The notes beneath the pieces were generated by a model. The model did no database searches, was not told where the DNA came from, and saw only the letters and a list, made by a program, of their open reading frames with translations. The translations under genes were made by a program, and so were the position numbers. Shown here piece by piece: positions 18,675 through 26,822 of a stretch of 64,000 nucleotides of DNA; position 1 is the stretch's first letter, and the number at the start of each line of letters is the position of its first letter. The stretch is from Terrirhizobium terrae (lineage in GTDB: Bacteria; Pseudomonadota; Alphaproteobacteria; Rhizobiales; Rhizobiaceae). The stretch spans positions 1,587,501 through 1,651,500 of the forward strand of contig NZ_CP104992.1 of NCBI RefSeq assembly GCF_030323265.1, read 5' to 3'.

Positions 18675-19731
18675 CCGATATCGCAGTGGAGCGGGACGGG
18701 GGATCGCCACACGCCGGATCGGTTATCTGGCTGGATCCGTCCTCCTGCTCCTCATTGCCATTGCGCTGGGCGTCTCCGTCGGGGAGACGTCCATGCCACT
18801 CCATCTTGTCGGCCAGACGCTGGCCAACAAGATGTTCGGCGCGTCCTATGCCATCGATCCGATCGACGCGGGTATCATCTGGAACTATCGGCTCACACGC
18901 GCCATCGTGGCGGCCTGCTGCGGTGCGTCGCTCGCCGTCTCCGGCGTCGTCTTGCAGGCCATGCTCCGCAATGCGCTGGCCGATCCCTACATCCTCGGCA
19001 TTTCCGCCGGCGCATCGACGGGCGCGGTTACCATTCTGATCCTTGGGATTGGGGGCGGGCTTCTCTCGCTCTCGCTTGGCGCCTTTGCCGGTTCGCTCAT
19101 CGCCTTTCTTCTGGTGGTCATCCTGGCGCGCGCTGCAGGAGGCGGTGTCGGCATCCAGGCGACCGGGCTCATCATCCTCGCCGGCATCGCCGGCTCACAG
19201 CTTTTCAACGCCCTGACTTCCTTCATCATCACCCGATCCGCCAATGCCGAGCAGGTGCGTGGTGTCATGTTCTGGCTGATGGGGAACCTCAGCGGTGTAC
19301 GCTGGAACGATGTGTTCCTCGCCGTCCCGATCGCCATTCTGGGTGTCTGTATTTGCATGTGGCATCGTCGGGCACTCGATGCCTTTACTTTCGGTGCGGA
19401 CTCCGCGGCCTCACTCGGAGTGCCCGTCCGAAAGATCCAGGCGATCGTTATCGGAACGGCGGCGATGATGACCGCCGTCATGGTCAGCATCGTCGGGTCG
19501 ATCGGTTTCGTCGGCATCGTCATTCCCCATGCCGCGCGCTTTCTCGTCGGGCCGCGTCACGCCCGCCTTCTGCCCGTGTCGGCGCTGATGGGAGCGGTTT
19601 TTCTCGTGCTTGCCGATATCGGCTCGCGGGTGCTCGTGCCCAATCAGGTCCTGCCGATCGGTGTCATCACCGCCCTTGTCGGCGCACCGGGATTCGCCAT
19701 CATCCTCATTCGCGGAAGGCGCATTCGATGA
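18671..19731 (+). CDS. btuC: cobalamin ABC transporter permease, single-base frameshift near the start
   Basis: This FecCD-family permease is about 354 aa if repaired, with clear segments such as AMLRNALADPYILGISAGAS and SIVGSIGFVGIVIPHAARFL. The GTG start at 18671 overlaps the btuF stop. Its frame then breaks in five G at 18698-18702; one added G joins MTDIAVERDG to GIATRRIGYLAGSVLLLL, the first membrane segment. The end overlaps the ATPase start. Role: membrane channel of the BtuFCD importer under riboswitch control. Confidence 0.88.
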
Positions 19732-20489
19732 TCCTCACCGCCAAGGGTATCGGTTGGAGCGTTCGCAGCACCAGCATCGTTGAAGATGTTTGTCTTGAGG
19801 TGCAGGCCGGAGAAACGCTCGGATTGATCGGTCCCAACGGTTCCGGCAAGTCGACGCTGCTGAAACTGCTGGCCGGCATCCTTACACCCTCTTCCGGGAC
19901 AGTCATGCTGCAGGATCAGCCCATGGCGCGGATGAACCGGCGGCAGGTTGGCCAGACCCTGGCCTTTGTCGAGCAGCAGAGCGATACATTCGAGCGCCTA
20001 ACCGTCAAAGACGCTGTCGAACTTGGTCGAACGGCATGGTTGTCGGCACTGCAACCCTGGTCGGCGGGCGATGACCGTATCATGGCCGAGGCCTTGCGGC
20101 AGGTCGATATGGCCGGCATGGAAAAACGGTTTTGGCACACGCTGTCAGGTGGCGAAAAACAGCGCGTCCATATCGCTCGCGCTCTCGCGCAGCATCCGAA
20201 AATCCTGCTGCTCGATGAGCCGACCAACCATCTGGATATCCAGCATCAGCTCTCCATCCTCGGCCTCGTCAAGGCGCTTCCCATCACCTCGGTGATCGCG
20301 CTTCACGATCTCAATCAGGCGATGACCTGCGACCGGATCGGCGTGATGTCGAAAGGCTCGCTTCTGGCGGTTGGCACTCCAGCCGAGATTTTGACACTCG
20401 ATCTCATCCGCGATGTTTTTGGCGTCACGGCCCGTTTTATCGAAGATACGGACGGCACAAGCCTGATCCGGTTCCAGTCCATTCAGTGA
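19728..20489 (+). CDS. btuD: cobalamin ABC transporter ATPase
   Basis: This 253-aa ATPase has Walker A GPNGSGKST, signature LSGGEKQR, Walker B ILLLDEPTNHLD and H-loop ALHDLN. It overlaps the permease by ATGA and completes BtuFCD under the 17331 riboswitch. It is one of two FecE-like ATPases in the window; the other (4841) belongs to the copper-linked cluster. A pseudoazurin gene follows after 7 nt, so the operon may continue. Confidence 0.92.
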   Translation: MILTAKGIGWSVRSTSIVEDVCLEVQAGETLGLIGPNGSGKSTLLKLLAGILTPSSGTVMLQDQPMARMNRRQVGQTLAFVEQQSDTFERLTVKDAVELGRTAWLSALQPWSAGDDRIMAEALRQVDMAGMEKRFWHTLSGGEKQRVHIARALAQHPKILLLDEPTNHLDIQHQLSILGLVKALPITSVIALHDLNQAMTCDRIGVMSKGSLLAVGTPAEILTLDLIRDVFGVTARFIEDTDGTSLIRFQSIQ

Positions 20490-20496
20490 GGTATCC

Positions 20497-20922
20497 ATGC
20501 GCTCCGTTTTCCTTGCCGCTCTCCTGGTCTTGCTGCCGATCTCCGTCCATGCCGAGACCTTCGAAGTGAAGATGCTGAACGGCAACGCCACAGGCGGCAT
20601 GGCTTTCGAGCCGGATTTCCTGTCACTGAAGCCGGGCGACACGGTGAAGTTTCTCGCCACCCAGCGCGGACACAACGCAGCGACGATCAAGGATTTCCTC
20701 CCGGAAGGAGCCACTCCGTTCAAGGGCAAGATCAACCAGGAAATCGAGATCACCTTCACCGAGGAAGGTTTCTACGGGATCATGTGCACGCCGCATTACG
20801 ACATGGGCATGGTGATGGTCGTCCGGGTCGGCGACGCGCCGCTGTCTGAGATGAAACTGCCGGGCGATGTGCGGCCGGGGGCAGTGAAGCGTATCGGTCA
20901 GATCGTCGAGAGAAACCGGTAG
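20497..20922 (+). CDS. pseudoazurin, type I copper electron carrier
   Basis: This 141-aa protein has a signal peptide ending SVHA-ET (about residue 19) and a plastocyanin/azurin fold. The four type I copper ligands are visible: His in TQRGHNA, then Cys, His and Met in MCTPHYDMGM. The FVxxPGDTVxF-type segment is present as LSLKPGDTVKF. Pseudoazurin donates electrons in the periplasm to Cu nitrite reductase, N2O reductase or related acceptors; none of these enzymes is in the window. It starts 7 nt after btuD and may be co-transcribed. Confidence 0.92.
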   Translation: MRSVFLAALLVLLPISVHAETFEVKMLNGNATGGMAFEPDFLSLKPGDTVKFLATQRGHNAATIKDFLPEGATPFKGKINQEIEITFTEEGFYGIMCTPHYDMGMVMVVRVGDAPLSEMKLPGDVRPGAVKRIGQIVERNR

Positions 20923-21315
20923 CATTTGTCGGGCAACAACGGGCTGGCCAAGCGCCGATATGATCCGCCAGCGGTTCTCATCTCGTGTTCCCCATTGCCT
21001 GGTTTCTCACCTCTGTTGTCCAGGATCGAACGGAGGGGAGCCCGAGGGCTTCGTCCGACCCTGCTCCAGATCAATCGTATCGATGTCGGTCCGCAACTCG
21101 TCGCAGGCCGGAGAACGCGATTGATTGGCAGCGTCTTCCGGCGTCTGCGATGCAGCATGATGTTCGCGGCCGATGATGTAAGGATTTAAGCAGAGATAGC
21201 ACATTGATCGTTATCCATCGGGTAAAGACATTGAGCGGCCCGGAATTTACCCGAGACGGGTCGGCGTATTTCTCGGCGAGCTTCCTTCAAGCGTGCCGAC
21301 CGGGATGTTGGCGCA
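20923..21315. other. 393-nt spacer without a recognised gene
   Basis: It lies between the pseudoazurin stop and the convergent MetR-type gene's stop. Short open frames occur on both strands, but none has a ribosome site or family-like composition. A small ACCCGAGACGGGT hairpin near 21249 is the only local structure seen. Confidence 0.5.
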
Positions 21316-22209
21316 TTAGGCCGATGTCTGGCGCGATGTCGAAAGAAATCCGGCGATGTAATCGACGGCCTCATCGCCGCTTCTCAAGCCGAGATGGATG
21401 CTCTTCCGGATACCGTGCTGGCCGATGCGGACGGGACGGACACCGAGCACTGCCGCTTCCCGTCGCACCAGCCAGTCCGGAATGGCGCTGACGCCGCGAC
21501 CGGCGGCCACGAGCTGAAGCATCATTTCCGTCGTCTCGACATTACGGTGGTGGAGCGGCCGACTATGGGCAGGCACCAGGAACTGCGTGAACACATCCAG
21601 CCGCTCAGGCGGGACCGGGTAGGTGAACAGCGTTTCCTCCAAGAGGTCGGCAGGCCCGGCATGGCTTTTAAGCGCCAGCGGGTGATCGACTGGCACGGCA
21701 AGCACCAGTTCATAATCGAACACGGGCAGATAATGGATGCCCGGCGCCTCGATCGGGTCCGGTGTGATCAGGATGTCGATTTCATACCCCGTCAACGCCG
21801 CCATGCCACCGAAGGCAAAGGATGTCGTCAGCTCCAGGTCCACATCCGGCCAATCGACCAGATAGGGTTTTGTGACACTCATCAGCCATTGATGGCAGGG
21901 ATGGCATTCCATGCCGATCTTGAGAGACCCCCGCTGGCCATAGCGATAGTCCGACAGGACGTCTTCGGCCCTTTCGATCTGCGGCAGAACGCGCTGCGCC
22001 AGTGCCACGATATAACGACCGGCTTCGGTGAGCCTAAGATTGCGCCCATCCTTTTCCCATATGGCGACGCCGTAGCGCTCTTCGAGCTTACGGATCGTGT
22101 GGCTGAGCGCGGACTGGGAGACGTTGAGCCGCTCCGCCGCCGCCGTCAGGCTGCCGAGCCGATCGACTTCACGCAGGATCGACAGATGTTGCTTGTCCAG
22201 CATGGTCAT
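21316..22209 (-). CDS. MetR-type LysR-family regulator
   Basis: This 297-aa protein has an N-terminal winged helix (LGSLTAAAERLNVSQSALSHTIRKLE, about residues 18-43) and a LysR effector domain. The effector domain opens with GMECHPCHQWL, close to the ECHxCxxWL box of MetR, the homocysteine-responsive activator of methionine synthase genes. Its start overlaps the thioesterase stop (ATGA), so both are translated from one transcript beginning at a cobalamin riboswitch. Likely target: the divergent mesX-mesD operon 1.4 kb away (inference). It should be made when cobalamin is scarce. Confidence 0.85.
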   Translation of the reverse strand: MTMLDKQHLSILREVDRLGSLTAAAERLNVSQSALSHTIRKLEERYGVAIWEKDGRNLRLTEAGRYIVALAQRVLPQIERAEDVLSDYRYGQRGSLKIGMECHPCHQWLMSVTKPYLVDWPDVDLELTTSFAFGGMAALTGYEIDILITPDPIEAPGIHYLPVFDYELVLAVPVDHPLALKSHAGPADLLEETLFTYPVPPERLDVFTQFLVPAHSRPLHHRNVETTEMMLQLVAAGRGVSAIPDWLVRREAAVLGVRPVRIGQHGIRKSIHLGLRSGDEAVDYIAGFLSTSRQTSA

Positions 22210-23054
22210 GCCTCCGCTTCTTGGGCGGGACCGACCTCGGCCGGGCTCGGATCGCGAACGGGAACCGGCCGGTGGTCAGCGCCGACCGCCACCATAGTGA
22301 AATGTCCGGTCGCCGTTATGTACCTTTCGCCCGTCAGCAGATTTTCCGACCAGAGTTTCGTTTCAATCGACATGGAACTGCGGCCGACGCGTTCGACGCG
22401 CGCCTGCGCCTCGACAATCTCGCCGATCTCAATGGCTCTCGTGAAATCGATCCGCTCCGATGACGCCAGAACGACAAGCTTGCCGGAATATCGCGATGCC
22501 GCCACGAATGCAGCCTTGGTCATGTAGGCGATCGCTTCGCCACCAAACATCCGGCCGACACTGTTTGCCTGATCCGGGAAGACGATCTCGACCATGGAAA
22601 CGGCATCGCTCGTGTCTGACCCGGTGTCGGGAGCCAGTTCAGGTAACTTATAGTTCGCGGCATTCTCCTCCTCCGGTATCGCGACCATGTTGAAGATGCC
22701 GCGCGTGCAGATGTGCCGCTGGCGGCCGACAATGGTTTCCGCCGCCATCTCGACCTCGACCGTCAGGGAGCGGCGTCCGGCCTTGACCGGCTTCGCCGTG
22801 AACTCGACGATATGCCCGATACGGGCGGGCTGCCTGAAATCGATCCGCTCGCAGGATGCGGTCACGAACGGCATTCTCCCGAACCGGGTCGCCGCGATGA
22901 AGGCAACGCGATCCATCAGCGTCAGGCCTGTTCCCCCGAAGAGGGTGCCATGATGGTTGGTGTCGCCGGGAAAGACGATATCAATGAGACGGGTTGTCGA
23001 GCCGTGCTGGGCTGGCCTTGTTGGTTTTGCGGTCTCTGTCATCGGCTCTGCCAT
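22206..23054 (-). CDS. double-hotdog acyl-CoA thioesterase
   Basis: Two tandem hotdog domains of about 120 residues each show the family pattern: IDIVFPGDTNHHGTLFGG then CERIDFRQPARIG in the first, and VEIVFPDQANSVGRMFGG then SERIDFTRAIEIG in the second. This is the BFIT/YciA-like cytosolic acyl-CoA hydrolase architecture, about 280 aa. The start is uncertain: ATGs at 23123, 23078, 23054 and 23042 share the frame and none has a strong ribosome site. It is the first gene after the minus-strand riboswitch. Its link to methionine or B12 is unclear. Confidence 0.8.
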   Translation of the reverse strand: MAEPMTETAKPTRPAQHGSTTRLIDIVFPGDTNHHGTLFGGTGLTLMDRVAFIAATRFGRMPFVTASCERIDFRQPARIGHIVEFTAKPVKAGRRSLTVEVEMAAETIVGRQRHICTRGIFNMVAIPEEENAANYKLPELAPDTGSDTSDAVSMVEIVFPDQANSVGRMFGGEAIAYMTKAAFVAASRYSGKLVVLASSERIDFTRAIEIGEIVEAQARVERVGRSSMSIETKLWSENLLTGERYITATGHFTMVAVGADHRPVPVRDPSPAEVGPAQEAEA

Positions 23055-23149
23055 CAGGTTGCGGCAGGGCGGCGGCATGACGCAGAGACGAAGGCATGGG
23101 AATGCCGATCGCGAAAGCGGCACTCCGGGACACCCCGCCCGTGGACGTT

Positions 23150-23312
23150 ATCTATCGCGGCAGGTCTCCTGGCTTGCGGGTCATAGCTCAGGTCCGTCTT
23201 CCCGAGGCAGGCCTCAGTGACTGGTAAGGACTTTCGCTCGCCGCTTACAGTTGCGGGGGCAGCTTCGGTCTTGGGTCAAAGCCCGCACCGAATTCCCTCT
23301 TAGCTCCGGACC
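23150..23312 (-). ncRNA. cobalamin riboswitch upstream of the thioesterase-MetR operon
   Basis: Read on the minus strand, the elements are GAGGGAATTCGGTGCGGG, the core GCTGCCCCCGCAACTGTAAG, then AGTCACTGAGGCCTGCC with TCGGGAAGACGG, and the B12 box AAGCCAGGAGACCTGCC. The order and core match the cobalamin family. It points to the thioesterase and MetR-type genes, not to mesX, which is on the other strand. Confidence 0.95.
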
Positions 23313-23655
23313 TTCATCCGCAGAACCACGATGAGGAAGCAATGTCGCATGTCGCTGACATGGTCAAGGAGTGGATGATGGCTGCGCGCCTGCGCCGCGT
23401 CGCCGGAAGCCGGCCAACTGGGGTCGCAGGCCAATTGCGGCCGGTCCGATGGAGGCGGAAAATCATGAACGCGGCTCATCATTCGATGAGATAATACCAT
23501 TTTTCTCGATTACCGCCTCGGGCATAAAGCACTCAACACGCTTGAAAACAAACAATCGAAAATGGTGGCCGAGAAATCGTATCAGGATGCTTCTCAATAC
23601 TGAAAGCGAGCATTCGGTGCGGATTTAGATCGGAAATTAGGAAAGACGGATCGCC
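23313..23655 (+). promoter_or_regulatory. leader and promoter region of mesX
   Basis: No gene is seen here between the divergent riboswitch and mesX. It contains the inverted repeat CTCAT-CATTCG-ATGAG near 23477-23492, with TCATGAAC just before it. These could form a LysR/MetR operator for the divergent operon. The assignment is tentative. Confidence 0.35.
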
Positions 23656-24639
23656 ATGAGCGAAGATTTCAAATTTTCTATCAAAAGCACTCGCTTCGAT
23701 ACGGATTATCGTCCCTCGGACAATACCCGAGTGACGACGAATTTTGCCAATCTGGCCAGAGGTGAAAACCGCGAGGAAAACCTCCGCAACGCCTTGAAGA
23801 TGATCGATAATCGCTTCAATGCGCTGGCGCATTGGGATAACCCCGAGAATAATCGTTATTCTGTCGAACTCGAGATTATCTCCGTCGAGATGAATCTCGG
23901 TGCAGACGGCAGCAACGATGCCTTCCCGCTGATCGAGATCCTGAAAACGAATATTGTCGATCGAAAGACCGGGGAGCGCATTGACGGCATCGTCGGCAAT
24001 AATTTCTCGTCCTACGTACGCGATTATGACTTCAGCGTCGTGCTTCCGGAATACAACAAGGATCGCCCTGCATTCAGTGCTCCGAGCGACTTTGGCGATC
24101 TGCATGGCAACCTGTTCAAGAGCTTCCTGAACTCGGATGCCTACAAAGCGCATTTCCATAAACCCCCAGTCATTTGCCTGAGTGCTTCGAGCAGCAAGAC
24201 CTATCGCCGGACTGAAAACCGGCATCCGATCCTGGGCGCCGAGTACGTCCAGAATGAATTCTCGTCCACCGACGAGTACTTCAGAAAAATGGGGTTGCAG
24301 GTCCGCTATTTCATGCCGCCGAATAGCGTAGCACCCTTCGCCTTCTATTTCCTCGGAGACCTGCTTGGTGATTACACCAATCTCGAGCTGATCAGCACGA
24401 TCAGCACGATGGAGACGTTCCAGAAGATCTATCGGCCGGAGATTTACAACGCCAATTCAGTCGCAGGGGCTGTGTACCAGCCGAGCCTGAAACACCAGGA
24501 TTATTCGCTGACCCGGATTGTCTACGACCGTGAAGAACGCAGCCGCCTGGCTGTCGAGCAGGGGCGGTTTGCCGAGGAGCATTTCATCAAGCCATACAAG
24601 ACCGTTCTTGAGCAATGGTCTGCCAGATACGCCGCCTGA
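23656..24639 (+). CDS. mesX: MesX (DUF1852), partner of methionine synthase MesD
   Basis: This 327-aa soluble protein belongs to the DUF1852 family, recognised from its opening FSIKSTRFDTDYRPSDNTR and from RGENREENLRNALKMID and NRYSVELEIISVEMN. MesX proteins were linked genetically to MesD, a folate-independent methionine synthase that needs oxygen and MesX for function (Price et al., folate-independent methionine synthases). The gene lies 27 nt before mesD and has a ribosome site (TTAGGAAAG). No membrane segment or signal is present. The riboswitch-controlled MetR-type gene nearby is a plausible regulator. Confidence 0.88.
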   Translation: MSEDFKFSIKSTRFDTDYRPSDNTRVTTNFANLARGENREENLRNALKMIDNRFNALAHWDNPENNRYSVELEIISVEMNLGADGSNDAFPLIEILKTNIVDRKTGERIDGIVGNNFSSYVRDYDFSVVLPEYNKDRPAFSAPSDFGDLHGNLFKSFLNSDAYKAHFHKPPVICLSASSSKTYRRTENRHPILGAEYVQNEFSSTDEYFRKMGLQVRYFMPPNSVAPFAFYFLGDLLGDYTNLELISTISTMETFQKIYRPEIYNANSVAGAVYQPSLKHQDYSLTRIVYDREERSRLAVEQGRFAEEHFIKPYKTVLEQWSARYAA

Positions 24640-24666
24640 TCAACGCAGAACACAAGGTAATCTATT

Positions 24667-25695
24667 TTGAAAACACTGTTGCCCACGTCAACCGCCGGCA
24701 GCTTGCCGAAACCCTCATGGCTTGCAGAACCCGAAAAGCTCTGGTCACCTTGGAAACTGGACGGTGAGGAGTTGATTGCAGGCAAGCAGGATGCTCTGCG
24801 CCTTTCGCTTGACGACCAACAAAAGGCCGGCATCGATATCGTCAGCGATGGCGAGCAGACGCGCCAGCATTTCGTCACGACCTTTATCGAGCACCTCGAC
24901 GGCGTTGATTTCGAGAAGCGCGAGACGGTCAGAATCCGCAATCGTTATGATGCGAGTGTGCCGACCGTCGTTGGCGCTATTTCCCGTCCCAAGCCGGTTT
25001 TTGTCGAAGACGCGAAATTCCTCCGCCAGCAGACCAGGCAGCCCATCAAATGGGCCCTGCCGGGTCCCATGACGATGATCGATACGCTTTACGATGCCCA
25101 CTATAAGAGCCGTGAAAAACTGGCCTGGGAATTTGCCAAGGTTCTGAATGAGGAAGCCAGGGAACTGGAAGCTGCCGGTGTCGATATCATCCAGTTCGAC
25201 GAGCCCGCATTCAACGTCTTCTTCGACGAGGTGAACGACTGGGGAATTGCCACCCTCGAAAAGGCGATGGAGGGACTGAAGTGCGAGAAAGCCGTCCATA
25301 TCTGCTATGGCTACGGCATCAAGGCCAATACGGACTGGAAGAAAACCCTGGGAGAAGAATGGCGGCAGTATGAGCAAACCTTCCCCAAGCTGCAGAAATC
25401 CAGCGTCGATCTGATCTCGCTGGAATGCCACAACTCCCATGTCCCGATCGATCTGATTGAGCTCATCCGCGGCAAGAAGGTGATGGTGGGTGCCATCGAC
25501 GTGGCCTCCAACACCATCGAGACCCCGGAGGAAGTTGCCGGCACTCTGCGAAAGGCGCTTCAGTTCGTGGACGCCGACAAGCTCTATCCCTGCACCAATT
25601 GCGGCATGGCGCCTTTGTCTCGCCAGGTCGCGACAGGCAAACTGAAGGCTCTGGCGGCAGGCGCGGAGATCGTCCGGAAAGAACTTTCGTCTTAA
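24667..25695 (+). CDS. mesD: MesD, folate-independent core methionine synthase (MetE-like)
   Basis: This 342-aa protein is equivalent to the catalytic C-terminal half of MetE. Zinc and homocysteine site elements are visible: VHICYGYG, SLECHNSH and PCTNCGMAP, plus IVSDGEQTR and IIQFDEPAFNVF. The N-terminal folate-binding half of MetE is missing, and the protein is paired with MesX, as in the MesD family. It transfers a methyl group to homocysteine from a donor that is not methyl-tetrahydrofolate; the natural donor is unresolved. Start codon is TTG with AAGG 10 nt upstream. A flavin reductase follows after 26 nt. Confidence 0.88.
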   Translation: MKTLLPTSTAGSLPKPSWLAEPEKLWSPWKLDGEELIAGKQDALRLSLDDQQKAGIDIVSDGEQTRQHFVTTFIEHLDGVDFEKRETVRIRNRYDASVPTVVGAISRPKPVFVEDAKFLRQQTRQPIKWALPGPMTMIDTLYDAHYKSREKLAWEFAKVLNEEARELEAAGVDIIQFDEPAFNVFFDEVNDWGIATLEKAMEGLKCEKAVHICYGYGIKANTDWKKTLGEEWRQYEQTFPKLQKSSVDLISLECHNSHVPIDLIELIRGKKVMVGAIDVASNTIETPEEVAGTLRKALQFVDADKLYPCTNCGMAPLSRQVATGKLKALAAGAEIVRKELSS

Positions 25696-25721
25696 TTCTG
25701 GCTGAGCCACGGGAGGCCGAC

Positions 25722-26222
25722 ATGAACATGGTGGAACATCGCTTCGACATCGTCGACAAAGCCGCGTTTCGCAACGGCATGTCGCGCCTCGGCTCGGCAG
25801 TCAACGTCGTAACGGCCAGATATGGCGGCAGGCGTTACGGCTTTACCGCGTCGGCGGTCTGCAGTGTCAGTGATACGCCGGCAACGCTTCTCGTCTGCCT
25901 CAATCGCGCGAGCTCGTGTTTTCAAGCCTTCGAAAACACGCGCCATTTTTGCGTCAATACGCTGATGCCGGACCAGGAAGACATCTCCAATCACTTCGGC
26001 GGAAAAACGTCGACCGACGACCGCTTTGCGATTGGCGACTGGAGAGACGGCATCACGGGCGCACCGGTACTTGCCAACGCGTCGGTCAGCTTTGAATGCG
26101 AAACCACCAATTTCATTGACGAGGCAACCCACCGCATCTTCTTCGGGCGGGTCATCGATATTCGCGAGAACGAAGAACAGGCAGCGCTACTATACTGCAT
26201 GCGCCGCTATCTTAACGGCTAG
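25722..26222 (+). CDS. flavin reductase-like protein in the mesXD operon
   Basis: This 166-aa FMN-binding split-barrel protein is of the HpaC/RutF type. It has FRNGMSRLGSAVNVVTA near the start, then YGFTASAVCSVSDTPATLLVCLN and FCVNTLMPDQEDISNHFGG. Such proteins supply reduced FMN to a partner oxygenase. It is preceded by GGGAGG and lies 26 nt after mesD. Since MesX/MesD activity is reported to need oxygen, a reductase in the operon fits a flavin- and O2-dependent step (inference). Confidence 0.85.
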   Translation: MNMVEHRFDIVDKAAFRNGMSRLGSAVNVVTARYGGRRYGFTASAVCSVSDTPATLLVCLNRASSCFQAFENTRHFCVNTLMPDQEDISNHFGGKTSTDDRFAIGDWRDGITGAPVLANASVSFECETTNFIDEATHRIFFGRVIDIRENEEQAALLYCMRRYLNG

Positions 26223-26286
26223 AGCGTCTGACTAGCTAGTTCCGACTACCCACCGGACATGTAGGCATCGCCCAGGTTCTCCGCTG

Positions 26287-26527
26287 CTAATCGTCGCGAA
26301 CGACCGCATCCTTGAAGCGCATGGATGCCAGCAATTGATGGGTTGGGGTACAGAATCTCCATTTTTCGACGGGATATATCCCGGCCGTAGGCAATCGCGT
26401 CCGCCATGATTTTACGGATGTGGGTTTTCGCCTCGGCCTTTGCAGCTTCCAGTCCGGGCAGTTGCTTGCCGCCAAGTTCGAGGACTGCGCCAGATTTCGA
26501 ACAGGAGTAGAAGACGTATCTCGGCAT
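26287..26527 (-). CDS. small DUF6894-like protein, probably frameshifted
   Basis: The N-terminal part (MPRYVFYS...LELGGKQLPGLEAAKAEAKTH) resembles DUF6894 family proteins of rhizobia, which open MPRYxF and carry LPxLEAAxAEA. The family's C-terminal RFKDAVVRDD-type ending appears in another frame and stops at 26287. A shift between about 26340 and 26375, where a run of five T and a GGGG run occur, would join the two. Without a shift the frame continues to 26246 with atypical sequence. Function unknown. Confidence 0.55.
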
Positions 26528-26768
26528 GATGGTTGACCTGTAACTTTCATCCAGTGAAGGAAACAGTCGTATACTTGCCGATCACCCCATAGTGGTTCCA
26601 GACTACTCCGAAGGCAACGTTATAGGAATTTTATAAATGCGCTACGAGCAGCCTTCTTTGAAGCAGGGCCCGGCATGGACCGAAGCGCAAAGCCAGGTGT
26701 AACAGGCGCAGGCATGTAGGGATCACAGCCGCTCGGCCTCGGGATTCTGCTCATGAACTTCATTTAAA
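26528..26768. other. spacer without a recognised gene
   Basis: AT-rich compared with its surroundings, it probably carries the promoter of the small minus-strand protein. No RNA gene or convincing frame was seen before the terminator at 26769. Confidence 0.4.
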
Positions 26769-26800
26769 ATGCCCTCCCGGCGTCACGGCCGGGAGGGCAT
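26769..26800 (-). terminator. rho-independent terminator of the glycerol operon
   Basis: ATGCCCTCCCGGC and its complement form a stem of about 13 bp around GTGAC. On the minus strand it is followed by TTTTAAATG, giving a U-tract. It lies 22 nt after the glpV stop and so ends the long glp transcript. Confidence 0.88.
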
Positions 26801-26822
26801 CTCTTCGTGGCATGTTCTATGA

